From: NIOZ-UU13 sp049287505
GTDB taxonomy: Bacteria; Planctomycetota; Phycisphaerae; Sedimentisphaerales; Anaerobacaceae
Direction: 5' to 3'
Assembly (NCBI GenBank): GCA_049287505.1
Contig: JBAQFY010000321.1
Span: 1-21,845 of the forward strand
DNA length: 21,845 nucleotides
Shown: positions 1 through 6,899 of the stretch, piece by piece
Position numbering within the stretch: position 1 is the first letter of the stretch
Layout of the letters: the number at the start of each line of letters is the position of its first letter
Program-made: the position numbers and the translations under genes
Notes under the pieces: generated by a model
The model's database searches: none
What the model was told of the DNA's origin: nothing
What the model saw: the letters and a program-made list of their open reading frames with translations, nothing else

Positions 1-143
1 CATATATTGACATACCAACCCCCATTATTAACCCAAAAACAAGGATTTGCCCCTAAAATCAGAAAAAAAACCTGAAAACCTCCCAATTTCCCCCCATTTT
101 GGAAAATTTATGTTGTGAATTTTGTTAATATCGGCTGCCGATT

Positions 144-653
144 TTATTGCAAAGCTGCGTCCTTTTCAATCACCTTTTTTTCCTGGGCCTTTTTGAACTC
201 AGCTAATTTTTCGCGAAGATTACTATCAGCTAATGCCAAAATTTGCACAGCCAATATAGCGGCGTTTTTCGACCCCTCCTTCCCGATAGCCATAGTTGCC
301 ACCGGCACGCCGGGCGGCATTTGTAGTGTGCTCAGCAGCGCATCGACCCCTTCTAATCCGGAACTTGAAATCAACGGCACCCCGATAACCGGTAGCGTCG
401 TCTTCGCTGCTAAGGCGCCTGCCAGATGTGCTGCCATACCCGCTGCTGCAATGATTACTTTTATCCCGTTTTTAGCTGCCGTTTGGGCAAATTCAGCAGC
501 TATTTGCGGCGTACGGTGCGCCGAAATTATCCGAACCACCGGCTCAATACCGAAATAGCCGAGCTGCTCAATGCAGCTCTGCATAACGTCCATATCGCTG
601 TCTGAGCCCATTACCACTGCCACAGGAGATGATTTTTCTTTTTTAGATACCAT
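144..653 (-). CDS. purE: N5-carboxyaminoimidazole ribonucleotide mutase PurE
   Basis: The protein has 169 residues, the usual length for class I PurE, which converts N5-CAIR to CAIR in de novo purine synthesis in the cytosol. The N-terminal strand leads into GSDSDM (residues 16-21). SAHRTP (44-49) carries the conserved active-site histidine. A glycine/alanine-rich AAAGMAAHLAGA segment (about 69-80) and TTLPVIGVP (85-93) complete the substrate pocket. The ATG at 651-653 gives the family-typical short lead before the first beta strand, although the Shine-Dalgarno sequence is weak (purine-rich AAGAAAA). The C-terminal tail is Lys/Glu-rich. The gene is divergent from the MEMO-family gene to its right, and no purK is visible in the window. 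Function is secure from the motifs. Confidence 0.96.
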   Translation of the reverse strand: MVSKKEKSSPVAVVMGSDSDMDVMQSCIEQLGYFGIEPVVRIISAHRTPQIAAEFAQTAAKNGIKVIIAAAGMAAHLAGALAAKTTLPVIGVPLISSSGLEGVDALLSTLQMPPGVPVATMAIGKEGSKNAAILAVQILALADSNLREKLAEFKKAQEKKVIEKDAALQ

Positions 654-832
654 TTGTTTTTTCTTTTTGACAAGTTACAATATTATGCAGTCTCAAATTA
701 TGCGGTAATAATAATGGCCAAGTGCCCCAAAATGCAAGTTTAAATAATGGCATAGGGTGTAATGGGATAAAATTCTGTAATTAGGTGTAATTCTGAAATT
801 AAGAATCGTGCATCAGTTAAGGGGTGCCAAAA

Positions 833-1708
833 ATGCAAAAAAGGAAACCCATTGTCGCAGGTCAGTTTTATCCAGGCCAGCACGATCCCTGCATAGACGA
901 AATCAACGAGTGCATTGATGCAGGAACGCTGAGCGAGTCGTTGCCTGCAACGATAGTAGCGGGTATTGTTCCGCATGCCGGCTGGACTTTCAGCGGCAGT
1001 TTGGCCGCTTTGGTCTTCTCCGCTATAAAACAACAGCACGAAAAGGTCCATACCTTCGTAATATTCGGAGCCGCCCACGGTTATTTTGGCCAATCACCGG
1101 CTGTTTATGACAGGGGCAGCTGGATAACGCCACTCGGCGAGGCTGCCATTGACGAGGAGTTGGCCGATGCCGTATTGAGTGCCGGCACAGTTGTCAGCGA
1201 CAACGACGCCCACAGAGCCGAACACAGTATCGAAGTCCAGGTCCCTTTTGTACAATACCTATTCCCCGGTGCTAAGATACTGCCCATTCTCGTCCCGCCG
1301 AGAGAGCAGGCCGTAGCATTGGGTAAGTCTGTTGGTAAAGTTATCAACAAAGACGAGCACAAGAAAATCGTTTGCATCGGCTCGACCGATTTGACCCATT
1401 ACGGCCCGCGTTACGGCTTTACGCCGATGGGCGTAAGTGCGGACGCTTTGAAATGGGCTGACAGCGTCAATGACCAAAAGTTTATTGATTTGGCCCTGGA
1501 GCTTGAGCCGGAACGATTGCTTGCCAGTGCCGCTGAGAACTGCAATGCCTGCGGCCCCGGCGCGGCCGCCGCAGCAATAGCAGCCGCAAAACGACTCGGC
1601 AAAACCGAGGGTTTATTGCTCGCACACACCAACAGTAATGAAGTAATGCTTCGCGAGATGGGCACTACAAGCGCCGACAGTGTCGGCTACGCGGCCATAG
1701 TCTTTTAG
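833..1708 (+). CDS. amrB: MEMO1 family protein (AmmeMemoRadiSam system protein B)
   Basis: This 291-residue protein belongs to the MEMO1/extradiol-dioxygenase-like fold, known in prokaryotes as AmmeMemoRadiSam protein B. It opens with RKPIVAGQFYPG, the standard MEMO start. It then shows GIVPHAGWTFSG, GAAHG, EHSIEVQVPF, STDLTHYG and NACGPG. The two histidines and the cysteine in these motifs match the metal-site positions of human MEMO1. ATG 833 is chosen over the in-frame GTG 824 because AAGGGG at 819-824 is placed 8 nt upstream of it. The usual AMMECR1 and radical-SAM partners are not adjacent here, so the exact role is unknown; the family has been linked to metal or redox chemistry. The gene appears complete and stands alone. 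Confidence 0.93.
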   Translation: MQKRKPIVAGQFYPGQHDPCIDEINECIDAGTLSESLPATIVAGIVPHAGWTFSGSLAALVFSAIKQQHEKVHTFVIFGAAHGYFGQSPAVYDRGSWITPLGEAAIDEELADAVLSAGTVVSDNDAHRAEHSIEVQVPFVQYLFPGAKILPILVPPREQAVALGKSVGKVINKDEHKKIVCIGSTDLTHYGPRYGFTPMGVSADALKWADSVNDQKFIDLALELEPERLLASAAENCNACGPGAAAAAIAAAKRLGKTEGLLLAHTNSNEVMLREMGTTSADSVGYAAIVF

Positions 1709-1852
1709 TGGGTAAGTACATAAGTGCACAAGGAGGAAGGAAATATTGTTGAAGGTGCCTGGCAGCTTGTGAAACACAGGCGTCTTATAATAAAGAATCA
1801 GCGTCGTTTGGCCTCTTTATGGAAACCATAATAAACATAGTCAGGCAGGAAA

Positions 1853-2305
1853 ATGATTAAGGCCAAATACAAACACACGAACATCGTTGCCCGGGAGTGG
1901 CGAAAGCTTGCTGAGTTCTACCAGCGGATTCTTGGCTGTAATCCGGTTCCTCCGGAGAGAGCCAGTACCGGAGAATGGGTCGAACGCTGTACAGGTGTGT
2001 CAGGCGCTGAGGTCCGTGGTATTCATTTGCGGCTCCCGGGTTATGGTGATGACGGGCCCACGCTCGAGATATTCCAGTACAATATAGTAGAGAAGCGGCC
2101 GGAAACAGCAATCAATCGCCCGGGCCTTGCGCATCTTGCCTTCGAGGTCGAGGACGTCGAAGCAACCAGAGATGAGGTAATCGCAGCAGGTGGTGAGTGC
2201 GTTGGTGAGCTGGTCACTGTAGATATTACTGGTGCCGGCAGAATCACGTTTGTATATCTGACCGACCCCGAGGGAAACATCATCGAATTGCAGAAGTGGG
2301 AGTAA
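1853..2305 (+). CDS. VOC-superfamily (glyoxalase/dioxygenase fold) protein
   Basis: A 150-residue protein with the paired beta-alpha-beta-beta-beta modules of the vicinal oxygen chelate fold. The opening KHTNIVARDW-like strand (KHTNIVAREW), the FYQRILG helix, LEIFQYN in the middle, HLAFEVEDVEATRDEVIAAGG in the second half and the closing YLTDPEGNIIELQKW are typical. The first-module histidine, a central glutamate in LEIFQ, the second-module histidine in HLAF and the last glutamate in IELQ are the usual metal-ligand positions, so metal binding is likely. The substrate cannot be read from sequence. Lactoylglutathione-lyase-like, dioxygenase or resistance roles are all possible. ATG 1853 has a close AGGA. 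The gene is monocistronic between the MEMO and lactonase genes. Confidence 0.88.
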   Translation: MIKAKYKHTNIVAREWRKLAEFYQRILGCNPVPPERASTGEWVERCTGVSGAEVRGIHLRLPGYGDDGPTLEIFQYNIVEKRPETAINRPGLAHLAFEVEDVEATRDEVIAAGGECVGELVTVDITGAGRITFVYLTDPEGNIIELQKWE

Positions 2306-2350
2306 CCTTGCCGAGCGTTCGACATCAGATAGCGGACGGCGAAGGATTGA

Positions 2351-2397
2351 CCACACGTTTACACGTGTGGTAATTTACCCCATACGTAAGTATGGGG
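2351..2397. repeat. Tandem pair of perfect hairpins (REP/IS-end-like)
   Basis: Two perfect 8-bp inverted repeats lie 7 nt apart. CCACACGT (2351-2358) pairs with ACGTGTGG (2363-2370) across a 4-nt loop. CCCCATAC (2378-2385) pairs with GTATGGGG (2390-2397) across a GTAA loop. They sit between the VOC and lactonase genes, upstream of the latter's Shine-Dalgarno site. There is no T-tract, so they do not look like an intrinsic terminator. Paired short hairpins of this kind are typical of REP/BIME elements or IS200/IS605-type ends. Only one copy lies in this window. Confidence 0.6.
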
Positions 2398-2431
2398 AAT
2401 ATTAAAAACCGGTCTAAGGAGGTGTTTGCGT

Positions 2432-3568
2432 ATGGGCATTAAAGCATTTATTACAGCAGTTTTTTCGTTTGCGGCGTTGTCAACGGTTTGGGCGGAATCA
2501 CTCCCCGTCTATTTCGGAACTTATACGTCGCGGGGAGAGAATTCCAGTAAAGGGATTTACCGCAGCGTGCTTGACCTGGAGACGGGAAAACTTGCCAATC
2601 CGGCTCTTGCGGCCCAGGCTCAAAATCCATCTTTTCTCGAGATTCATCCCAACGGGAAGTTCCTGTATGCCGTCAGTGAGTCCGGCGTGGCCGGGAGTGT
2701 CAGTGCTTATGCAATCGACGGGGACACGGGAGAGCTCAAGTTGCTCAACCAACGGCCTTCGGGCGGTGCGGGTCCATGCCACGTCAGCATCGACCATGCG
2801 GGAAGGAACGTGCTCGTCGCCAACTACGGCAGCGGGAGCGCTTCGGTGATTCCAATCAAATCGGACGGCAGACTCGGAGAACCGACCGGCTTTGTGCAGC
2901 ACGCCGGCTCCAGCGTGAACCCAGGGCGCCAGAAGGAACCACATGCACATTCCATTAACGTCAGCCCTGACGACCGCTTTGCCTTTGTTGCCGACCTCGG
3001 AATCGACAAGATTATGATTTACAGGCTGGACACTGAAAAGGGGACGATAGTTGCCAATAGTCCTGCGTTCGCGAAGGTCAGGCCCGGCACCGGACCGCGA
3101 CACTTTGCCTTTGGCCCGAACGGCAAGTACGCTTACGTAATCAACGAGCTCGATTGCACGGTAACCGCCTTTGCCTACGAATCGGCTTCGGGCGCTCTGA
3201 CGGAGGTGCAGACCATTACGACTCTTCCGAAAGGATTTGACGGGTCAAATTCGTGCGCTGAGGTGCGCGTGCACCCGAGCGGGAAGTTTCTTTACGGCTC
3301 GAACCGGGGGCACGACAGCATTGTGGTTTACCGGGTTGACCCGGCCGAAGGGACACTGACTTTCGTGGAGCACGAGAGGGCCGATATCAAAACGCCGCGG
3401 AACTTCAACATCGACCCGACGGGCAAGTTCTGCCTTGTCGCCAACCAGGATAAGGACAGCGTCATCGTCTTCCGAATCGACCAACAAACCGGTGCGCTTG
3501 AGCCGACGGGGCATAAAATCTCCATCGCAAGGCCGGTCTGTGTCAGGTTTCTACGACCGGCGTCGTAA
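2432..3568 (+). CDS. Secreted lactonase-family beta-propeller (6-phosphogluconolactonase YbhE-like)
   Basis: The protein has 378 residues from ATG 2432. That start has AAGGAGG (2416-2422) 9 nt upstream; an in-frame TTG at 2426 would be too close to it. The first ~21 residues are a signal peptide (hydrophobic AFITAVFSFAALS, then VWA before ESLPVYFGTYTS). YFGTYTS is the classic start of the seven-bladed lactonase propeller. Repeated blade motifs follow: NPSFLEIHPNGKFLYAV, GPCHVSIDHAGRNVLVANYGSGS, PHAHSINVSPDDRFAFVADLG, GPRHFAFGPNGKYAYVINE, EVRVHPSGKFLYGSNRGHDS and PRNFNIDPTGKFCLVANQ. Family members hydrolyse 6-phosphogluconolactone. With an export signal, this copy probably acts outside the cytoplasm on another lactone or as a sugar-lactone hydrolase; the substrate is not known. 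The gene is clearly richer in GC than the gas vesicle genes. Confidence 0.92.
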   Translation: MGIKAFITAVFSFAALSTVWAESLPVYFGTYTSRGENSSKGIYRSVLDLETGKLANPALAAQAQNPSFLEIHPNGKFLYAVSESGVAGSVSAYAIDGDTGELKLLNQRPSGGAGPCHVSIDHAGRNVLVANYGSGSASVIPIKSDGRLGEPTGFVQHAGSSVNPGRQKEPHAHSINVSPDDRFAFVADLGIDKIMIYRLDTEKGTIVANSPAFAKVRPGTGPRHFAFGPNGKYAYVINELDCTVTAFAYESASGALTEVQTITTLPKGFDGSNSCAEVRVHPSGKFLYGSNRGHDSIVVYRVDPAEGTLTFVEHERADIKTPRNFNIDPTGKFCLVANQDKDSVIVFRIDQQTGALEPTGHKISIARPVCVRFLRPAS

Positions 3569-3649
3569 CGTTTCTGGATGAGCGGGCGAATTTGCCTTGA
3601 CACGCTGGGGGGACGCAGAAGAATCCTTCACACTTTAGCAAGGCCGTGG

Positions 3650-3680
3650 TTGACTATGTGTTATGTAGAAACCATATAAT
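3650..3680 (+). promoter_or_regulatory. Candidate sigma-70-type promoter for the TRIC-family gene
   Basis: TTGACT at 3650-3655 and a perfect TATAAT at 3675-3680 precede the ATG at 3707 and face the same way. The 19-nt spacer is longer than the optimal 17, so the call rests mainly on the exact -10 box and its position 26 nt before the start codon. Confidence 0.45.
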
Positions 3681-3706
3681 CAATAGTTGGTTTGGAGAAC
3701 ACCGTA

Positions 3707-4363
3707 ATGCAGACTCTTTTGTATGTGATGGATCTCTTTGGAGTTGCGGTTTTTGCGATAACCGGCTCGTTAGCTGCCGGAAAAAAACGCATGGACCTTT
3801 TCGGAGTTGTCGTCCTGGCAACTGTTACAGCTCTGGGAGGCGGCACACTCCGGGATTTGATTTTGGGTGCAGGCCCTGTTTTCTGGGTTTCAACCCCAAT
3901 CTATCTGGTGGTGGCAGTAGCAACGGTGGTCGTGACTTTTTTCTTAGTTCGCTTTTGCGACCTGCCGCCCAAGCTGCTTTCAGTGGCTGATGCTTTCGGC
4001 CTGGCGGTGTTCACGGTATTGGGAACGCAGAAGGCTTTGGACCTGGGGACTTCCTGGGGCATTGCCGTAGTAATGGGCGTTATGACCGGCGTTGTCGGCG
4101 GAATGATACGTGACGTTTTGTCGGGAGAAATTCCACTGATTCTACGTCGTGAGATATATGCTACGGCGTCCCTTTGCGGGGCAATTACGTTCTCAGGCGT
4201 CTCGGTCGCTCTGCAAAACCAGGGCCTCGCGGCCCTTGCCTCGGTTGCTGTGACACTCGGGCTAAGGCTTTCTGCAATCAAGTGGAAGATGTCACTTCCT
4301 CTGTATATCTCTCATGAGGATGACGACAAATCACCAGGCGTCTACGGGAGCAAATTAGATTAA
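3707..4363 (+). CDS. TRIC/UPF0126 family membrane protein (YicG-like)
   Basis: This protein of 218 residues is made of two copies of the UPF0126 module, each with three transmembrane helices, plus a final helix. The two signature loops are visible: GGGTLRDLILG near residue 50 and VGGMIRDVLSGEIP near residue 135. The first repeat begins LFGVAVFAITGSLAAGKKRMDLFG and the second ADAFGLAVFTVLGTQKA. Bacterial and archaeal TRIC-type proteins of this family form trimeric cation channels; earlier annotations link some to glycine transport. ATG 3707 is chosen because GGAG at 3694-3697 is ideally spaced; the in-frame TTG 3692 overlaps that site. The gene has its own likely promoter and a hairpin over its stop codon. 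Confidence 0.9.
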   Translation: MQTLLYVMDLFGVAVFAITGSLAAGKKRMDLFGVVVLATVTALGGGTLRDLILGAGPVFWVSTPIYLVVAVATVVVTFFLVRFCDLPPKLLSVADAFGLAVFTVLGTQKALDLGTSWGIAVVMGVMTGVVGGMIRDVLSGEIPLILRREIYATASLCGAITFSGVSVALQNQGLAALASVAVTLGLRLSAIKWKMSLPLYISHEDDDKSPGVYGSKLD

Positions 4364-4399
4364 GCTCCAACTGGCTCCCCAGCCCGCCGCTTAATCTAA
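4355..4399. repeat. Perfect 11-bp inverted repeat over the TRIC gene stop codon
   Basis: TTAGATTAAGC (4355-4365) is the exact reverse complement of GCTTAATCTAA (4389-4399), with a 23-nt GC-rich loop. It spans the stop codon of the TRIC-family gene. It could act as a 3' stabilising or terminating hairpin, but no U-tract follows, so it is not a standard intrinsic terminator. Confidence 0.5.
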
Positions 4400-4482
4400 C
4401 CCTTAAAGATTGGCAATACATGGTAATACTGAAGGAAAGATTGAATGTGATTAAAAGGTTGACGAAGCTGAGTTTCTATGGC

Positions 4483-4611
4483 TCAGATTTTCAGGCCGGC
4501 GAGAGCGCAAGCTTTCAACTGAGGGTCAGGGAAAATGACCGGCTCCTCCGCCGATGCTATATATGACATTGCTGTCACCAAAATCGTTATCAAACATGCG
4601 TTCTTTCTCAT
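4483..4611 (-). pseudogene. 5' remnant of a secreted (leucine-rich-repeat-like) protein gene
   Basis: Starting at ATG 4609-4611, which has AAGGAG well spaced upstream, the frame codes for a clean signal peptide (MRKN, then ACLITILVTAMSYIASA) followed by EEPVIFPDPQLKA, and stops after 42 residues. The 'FPDPxLKA' segment after a signal peptide resembles the opening of secreted leucine-rich-repeat proteins ('FPDxNLxAAV...'), so this looks like the first exported residues of a gene whose body has been lost. The start codon overlaps the stop of the upstream ORF as ATGA, which suggests translational coupling in the past. No continuation of the protein is seen between 4483 and 4364. It could alternatively be a short secreted peptide. 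Confidence 0.45.
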
Positions 4612-4937
4612 TTTGTTGCTCCTTTCTTGACCTGCTTCTCGTACAGGAAATCTTTCTTTATATTTCTCCTCCCTGCCTTCAGGATGGACCTCTGATTGGT
4701 GCATTCCAAATCGAAAGCACCCTGAATCCAAACCGAAGGCCGCTTAGGATAGTTTTTCATCTTATTTTTTCCGGCCTCGGTGTTTTTCCTATGTAGCCAA
4801 GTCTTCCATATCAAAATGGCAAGCCGCTCGGCAGCCAGTTCCACCAAGCCTTCTAACTCCTTCTTTTGAGGATTAAGAGGCACGTCCGACCGGTTTGGCT
4901 TTCGATAAACATCGTTAGCAAATGGTTTTTTGATCAT
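4608..4937 (-). CDS. Hypothetical protein, 109 residues
   Basis: I do not recognise a family. The protein is basic and hydrophilic. Its best-ordered part is residues 27-50 (KELEGLVELAAERLAILIW), an amphipathic helix; the C-terminal half is Lys/Arg-rich with a single cysteine. ATG 4937 has AAGGGA about 9 nt upstream, within an inverted repeat (4939-5013). Its stop overlaps the start of the truncated secreted-protein frame. It lies in the debris-like interval between chromosome and gas vesicle cluster, so it may be a remnant or mobile-element passenger rather than an active gene. Coding status is moderate: the start signal is plausible but there is no homology that I can see. Confidence 0.4.
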   Translation of the reverse strand: MIKKPFANDVYRKPNRSDVPLNPQKKELEGLVELAAERLAILIWKTWLHRKNTEAGKNKMKNYPKRPSVWIQGAFDLECTNQRSILKAGRRNIKKDFLYEKQVKKGATK

Positions 4938-4938
4938 A

Positions 4939-5013
4939 GCAATATTCCCTTAAGGGCGCTTACACCTTTAGCTTAAGCAAGATGGAGCTTTGAAAAAAGA
5001 AGGGGAATATTGC
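4939..5013. repeat. 11-bp inverted repeat with nested CTTAAG pair
   Basis: GCAATATTCCC (4939-4949) is the reverse complement of GGGAATATTGC (5003-5013). Just inside the left arm are two copies of the self-complementary CTTAAG (4949-4954 and 4972-4977). The left arm includes the ribosome-binding region of the 109-residue ORF. It may be an operator or a mobile-element end. With the foldback element that follows, it fills the 359-base gene-free stretch 4938-5296; nothing else is seen in 5014-5096. Confidence 0.4.
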
Positions 5014-5096
5014 CATTAGAGTCAATAAGAAATTCTACCGCGGAAGTATCCACCGGTGTCATAGGGATCTAACCGTGTTCCGGGCTCTTGCCCCAC

Positions 5097-5286
5097 ACTA
5101 ATAGTCTGTCAAGTTTGAATCTGTAAGTGAGCATTCTCACGGTTGAGTGGCAGACTCAAAGCCGAAGGCTTTGGGGATGGTAGTTGTGAGGAAAGCCATC
5201 CCCAAGCTTGTGCCCGCGAAAGCGGGTACTGCGCTTGAGGCTGCCACCCTTCCAAGCTATAAAATCAAATTTGACAGACTACTACT
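5097..5286. mobile_element. MITE-like foldback element with terminal inverted repeats
   Basis: The ends at 5097-5118 and 5265-5286 are inverted copies over about 22 bp with three mismatches; the core is TAGTCTGTCAAGTTTGA against its near complement ending TTTGACAGACTA. Nested inside are GTGGCAG (5147-5153) with CTGCCAC (5241-5247), and TTGGGGATGG (5171-5180) with CCATCCCCAA (5196-5205). All pair in register, so the element could fold into one long hairpin. A further small hairpin CCCGC-GAAA-GCGGG is at 5213-5226. It has no convincing gene; a 68-codon open frame crossing it is a by-product. It lies 11 bp beyond the stop of the last gas vesicle operon gene and could act as its terminator. Confidence 0.6.
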
Positions 5287-5296
5287 GCATTGCGCG

Positions 5297-6001
5297 TTAA
5301 ATAGGCAAACTGCGGTCGGTGTTAATTATCTCCAATACAAGATACCTGCCTAATTCATCAAATTGCTTTCCATTCTTATGGTAAAAAGGAAGCAGCTTTT
5401 GATATTTTCTGACCTTAGTGGTGTCTTTTACCTCTTTGATTTGAATGCTTTTGGGAAGTCTTTTTTTTATGTTATGAAAAGCACCAATGAATAAAATTGC
5501 TTTCTCGTCGGTTTTGAGAGTCTGGTCTATTCTCTCGGCTATAAAAGTATCCCTTCGATTCAGAAGTGGCGTCTTTGCTAACTTATATTTTATGAATGCC
5601 AGTATTTTGCGTGTAATCGATTTAGCCTCTGTTATAGCAAGTAGCTTGTCATATTCTTTTTTCACCAGCTTAAAATCCTCCGTTTTCATTAGGATAGCCC
5701 CTTTTTGAAGAAGTCTTAAGATTAGCTCATAGTTTTTACTGCCGGCTTTCGCCGTATCCTCAGCTATTTTTTGGCCTACCTCACCGTCAGCGACCATACC
5801 GTCCTGATATATTTTCACTCCCTCGACATTCATGGAATCAAAGTAGTCCGATATGATGTTCCAAAAACCTTCAACAGTCCTTCTATGCTTTTCCCAAAGT
5901 TCCTGTCCTAAATCAGTTACCCCTCTTTTGGCTACGTGTTCGGCTATTGAGCCAAGGTCGGCACTGGTATGTATAATAGGAACATAAATCAGTGTTCTCA
6001 T
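5297..6001 (-). CDS. Conserved-looking protein of unknown function, last gene of the gas vesicle operon
   Basis: A soluble 234-residue protein. It starts MRTLIYVPIIHTSADLGSIAEH, has a helical middle, and contains RRDTFIAERIDQTL (149-162) followed by AILFIGAFHN (168-177). This R-x4-A-x2-I ... IGA-x-H arrangement recalls the conserved segment of TraB/PrgY/GumN-type proteins ('RN..IA..I...L...fvGaGHl'), but it lacks the following GxxGL loop, so the resemblance is weak and is my inference. ATG 6001 has GAGGAG well placed. It follows gvpJ by 11 nt in the same direction, so it is very likely co-transcribed with the cluster. A cluster-specific role is inferred only from position. Confidence 0.75.
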   Translation of the reverse strand: MRTLIYVPIIHTSADLGSIAEHVAKRGVTDLGQELWEKHRRTVEGFWNIISDYFDSMNVEGVKIYQDGMVADGEVGQKIAEDTAKAGSKNYELILRLLQKGAILMKTEDFKLVKKEYDKLLAITEAKSITRKILAFIKYKLAKTPLLNRRDTFIAERIDQTLKTDEKAILFIGAFHNIKKRLPKSIQIKEVKDTTKVRKYQKLLPFYHKNGKQFDELGRYLVLEIINTDRSLPI

Positions 6002-6012
6002 AAGAGCTCCTC

Positions 6013-6339
6013 TTAGGTTGTTGCCTCAGCACGCTCCAATCTTTTTTTGAGCTCTTCGTTGCGTTCCAGCCTTCTTTTCAGCTCTTTGCTTTCCTGCTCA
6101 ATGTCTGCCTTTTTTGCTTTTGTCGAAAGGTACGAATCCTGCTGCCACCAATTTATACCCATCTCTAATGCTTTATCCACAGAAGCAACCAAGAGCCTTA
6201 TTTTGATATTGAGAAGATCGATATCAGCAATCTGAATCTTAATATCTCCAGCAATAACAATTCCTTTATCCAACACCCTTTCAAGGATATCAGCAAGATT
6301 GGTAGCTTCGGTCGGATGCATCATCTTTTGTTCAGCCAT
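6013..6339 (-). CDS. gvpJ: Gas vesicle protein GvpJ (minor GvpA-fold protein)
   Basis: A protein of 108 residues. Residues 14-66 are a GvpA-type domain (LADILERVLDKGIVIAGDIK, IADIDLLNIKIRLLVASVDKA) ending in EMGINWW, the mark of GvpJ rather than GvpA. A charged coiled-coil tail follows (about 70-108, rich in Lys/Glu/Arg). GvpJ is a minor shell-related protein thought to help nucleate gas vesicles. AAGGGAG precedes ATG 6339. Its place after gvpK and two small genes mirrors the F-G-L-S-K-J order of Bacillus megaterium. Confidence 0.9.
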   Translation of the reverse strand: MAEQKMMHPTEATNLADILERVLDKGIVIAGDIKIQIADIDLLNIKIRLLVASVDKALEMGINWWQQDSYLSTKAKKADIEQESKELKRRLERNEELKKRLERAEATT

Positions 6340-6357
6340 TGGCTTGCTCCCTTCTGG

Positions 6358-6621
6358 TCAAGCTAATTTTTTGGCCTTGATAATTAAATCTGCCGTCTTT
6401 TTACGTATATTTGCAATAAAACGACAATTACCGCAATCTGTGTCTTTCTCTTTGTAATCGGGACAAGAAAGAAGCAAATCTACTTCTTCCTGCAGCTTTT
6501 TTGCAAATTCGGCCTTTTTTAAGACGTCCTTGGTATTATTAATCTCAGCGGTGATATCTTGTATCACCGGTTCCTGCTTTTGAAATATTGGACAACTTAT
6601 TTTGTGGTCTTCTTTTTTCAT
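6358..6621 (-). CDS. Small four-cysteine protein, unknown function
   Basis: This protein of 87 residues has cysteines at positions 10, 53, 63 and 66 (SCP, LSCPDY, DCGNC), spaced in a way that could hold a zinc ion or iron-sulphur cluster. Between them is a helical, charged stretch (EINNTKDVLKKAEFAKKLQEE). No family is recognised. Its ATG overlaps the stop of the upstream 93-residue gene as ATGA, so it is translationally coupled inside the gvpK-gvpJ interval. The position suggests a role in vesicle assembly or regulation, but nothing in the sequence proves it. Confidence 0.7.
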   Translation of the reverse strand: MKKEDHKISCPIFQKQEPVIQDITAEINNTKDVLKKAEFAKKLQEEVDLLLSCPDYKEKDTDCGNCRFIANIRKKTADLIIKAKKLA

Positions 6622-6899
6622 GTGTGGGCTCTACCTCCCAGTATTACCAATTCTGCTAATAATCTCCTGGAATTCAAAAAGTCCCGACAACTTTTACACT
6701 TGGCTATATGCTTTTTGGCAGCTTCTGAGGAAACAAGAATTTCACATTCTTTCATAAGGCCCCAAGACCATCTAAGCTTTTCCTTGACCTCTGCTTCACT
6801 TGCAATCTTCCCAACCAGATCATCTATTAACTCGAGATGCAGATGTGATGAGAAAATCTTTGGCTTGGCTTTCTTTTTAGCTTTGACTTTTGCCAGCAT
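6618..6899 (-). CDS. Small protein with HxxxCxxC (anti-sigma zinc-finger-like) motif
   Basis: A 93-residue protein with a very basic N-terminus (KVKAKKKAKPK) and no signal peptide or membrane span. Around residues 52-75 it reads C52 ... H64-IAK-C68-KS-C71-RDFL. This H-x3-C-x2-C arrangement, with an upstream Cys and a following leucine-rich helix, matches the zinc-binding part of the zf-HC2/ZAS anti-sigma fold. No sigma-factor gene is nearby, and the N-terminal half is not recognisable, so an anti-sigma function is only a hypothesis. The gene begins in the TAATG junction with gvpK and overlaps the next gene by ATGA. Confidence 0.7.
   Translation of the reverse strand: MLAKVKAKKKAKPKIFSSHLHLELIDDLVGKIASEAEVKEKLRWSWGLMKECEILVSSEAAKKHIAKCKSCRDFLNSRRLLAELVILGGRAHT

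Noticed and set aside
1739..1832. Short frame after AAGGAGG reading VEGAWQLVKHRR...
   Set aside because: It would need a non-standard start (ATT) and ends after about 30 codons; a lipocalin-like 'GAWQLV' hint is too short to support a gene or remnant.
2498..3103. Minus-strand frame of 201 codons within the lactonase
   Set aside because: High-GC shadow frame opposite a clear beta-propeller gene.
5147..5353. 68-codon plus-strand frame
   Set aside because: It lies across the inverted repeats of the foldback element, has no ribosome site and looks like translated repeat sequence.
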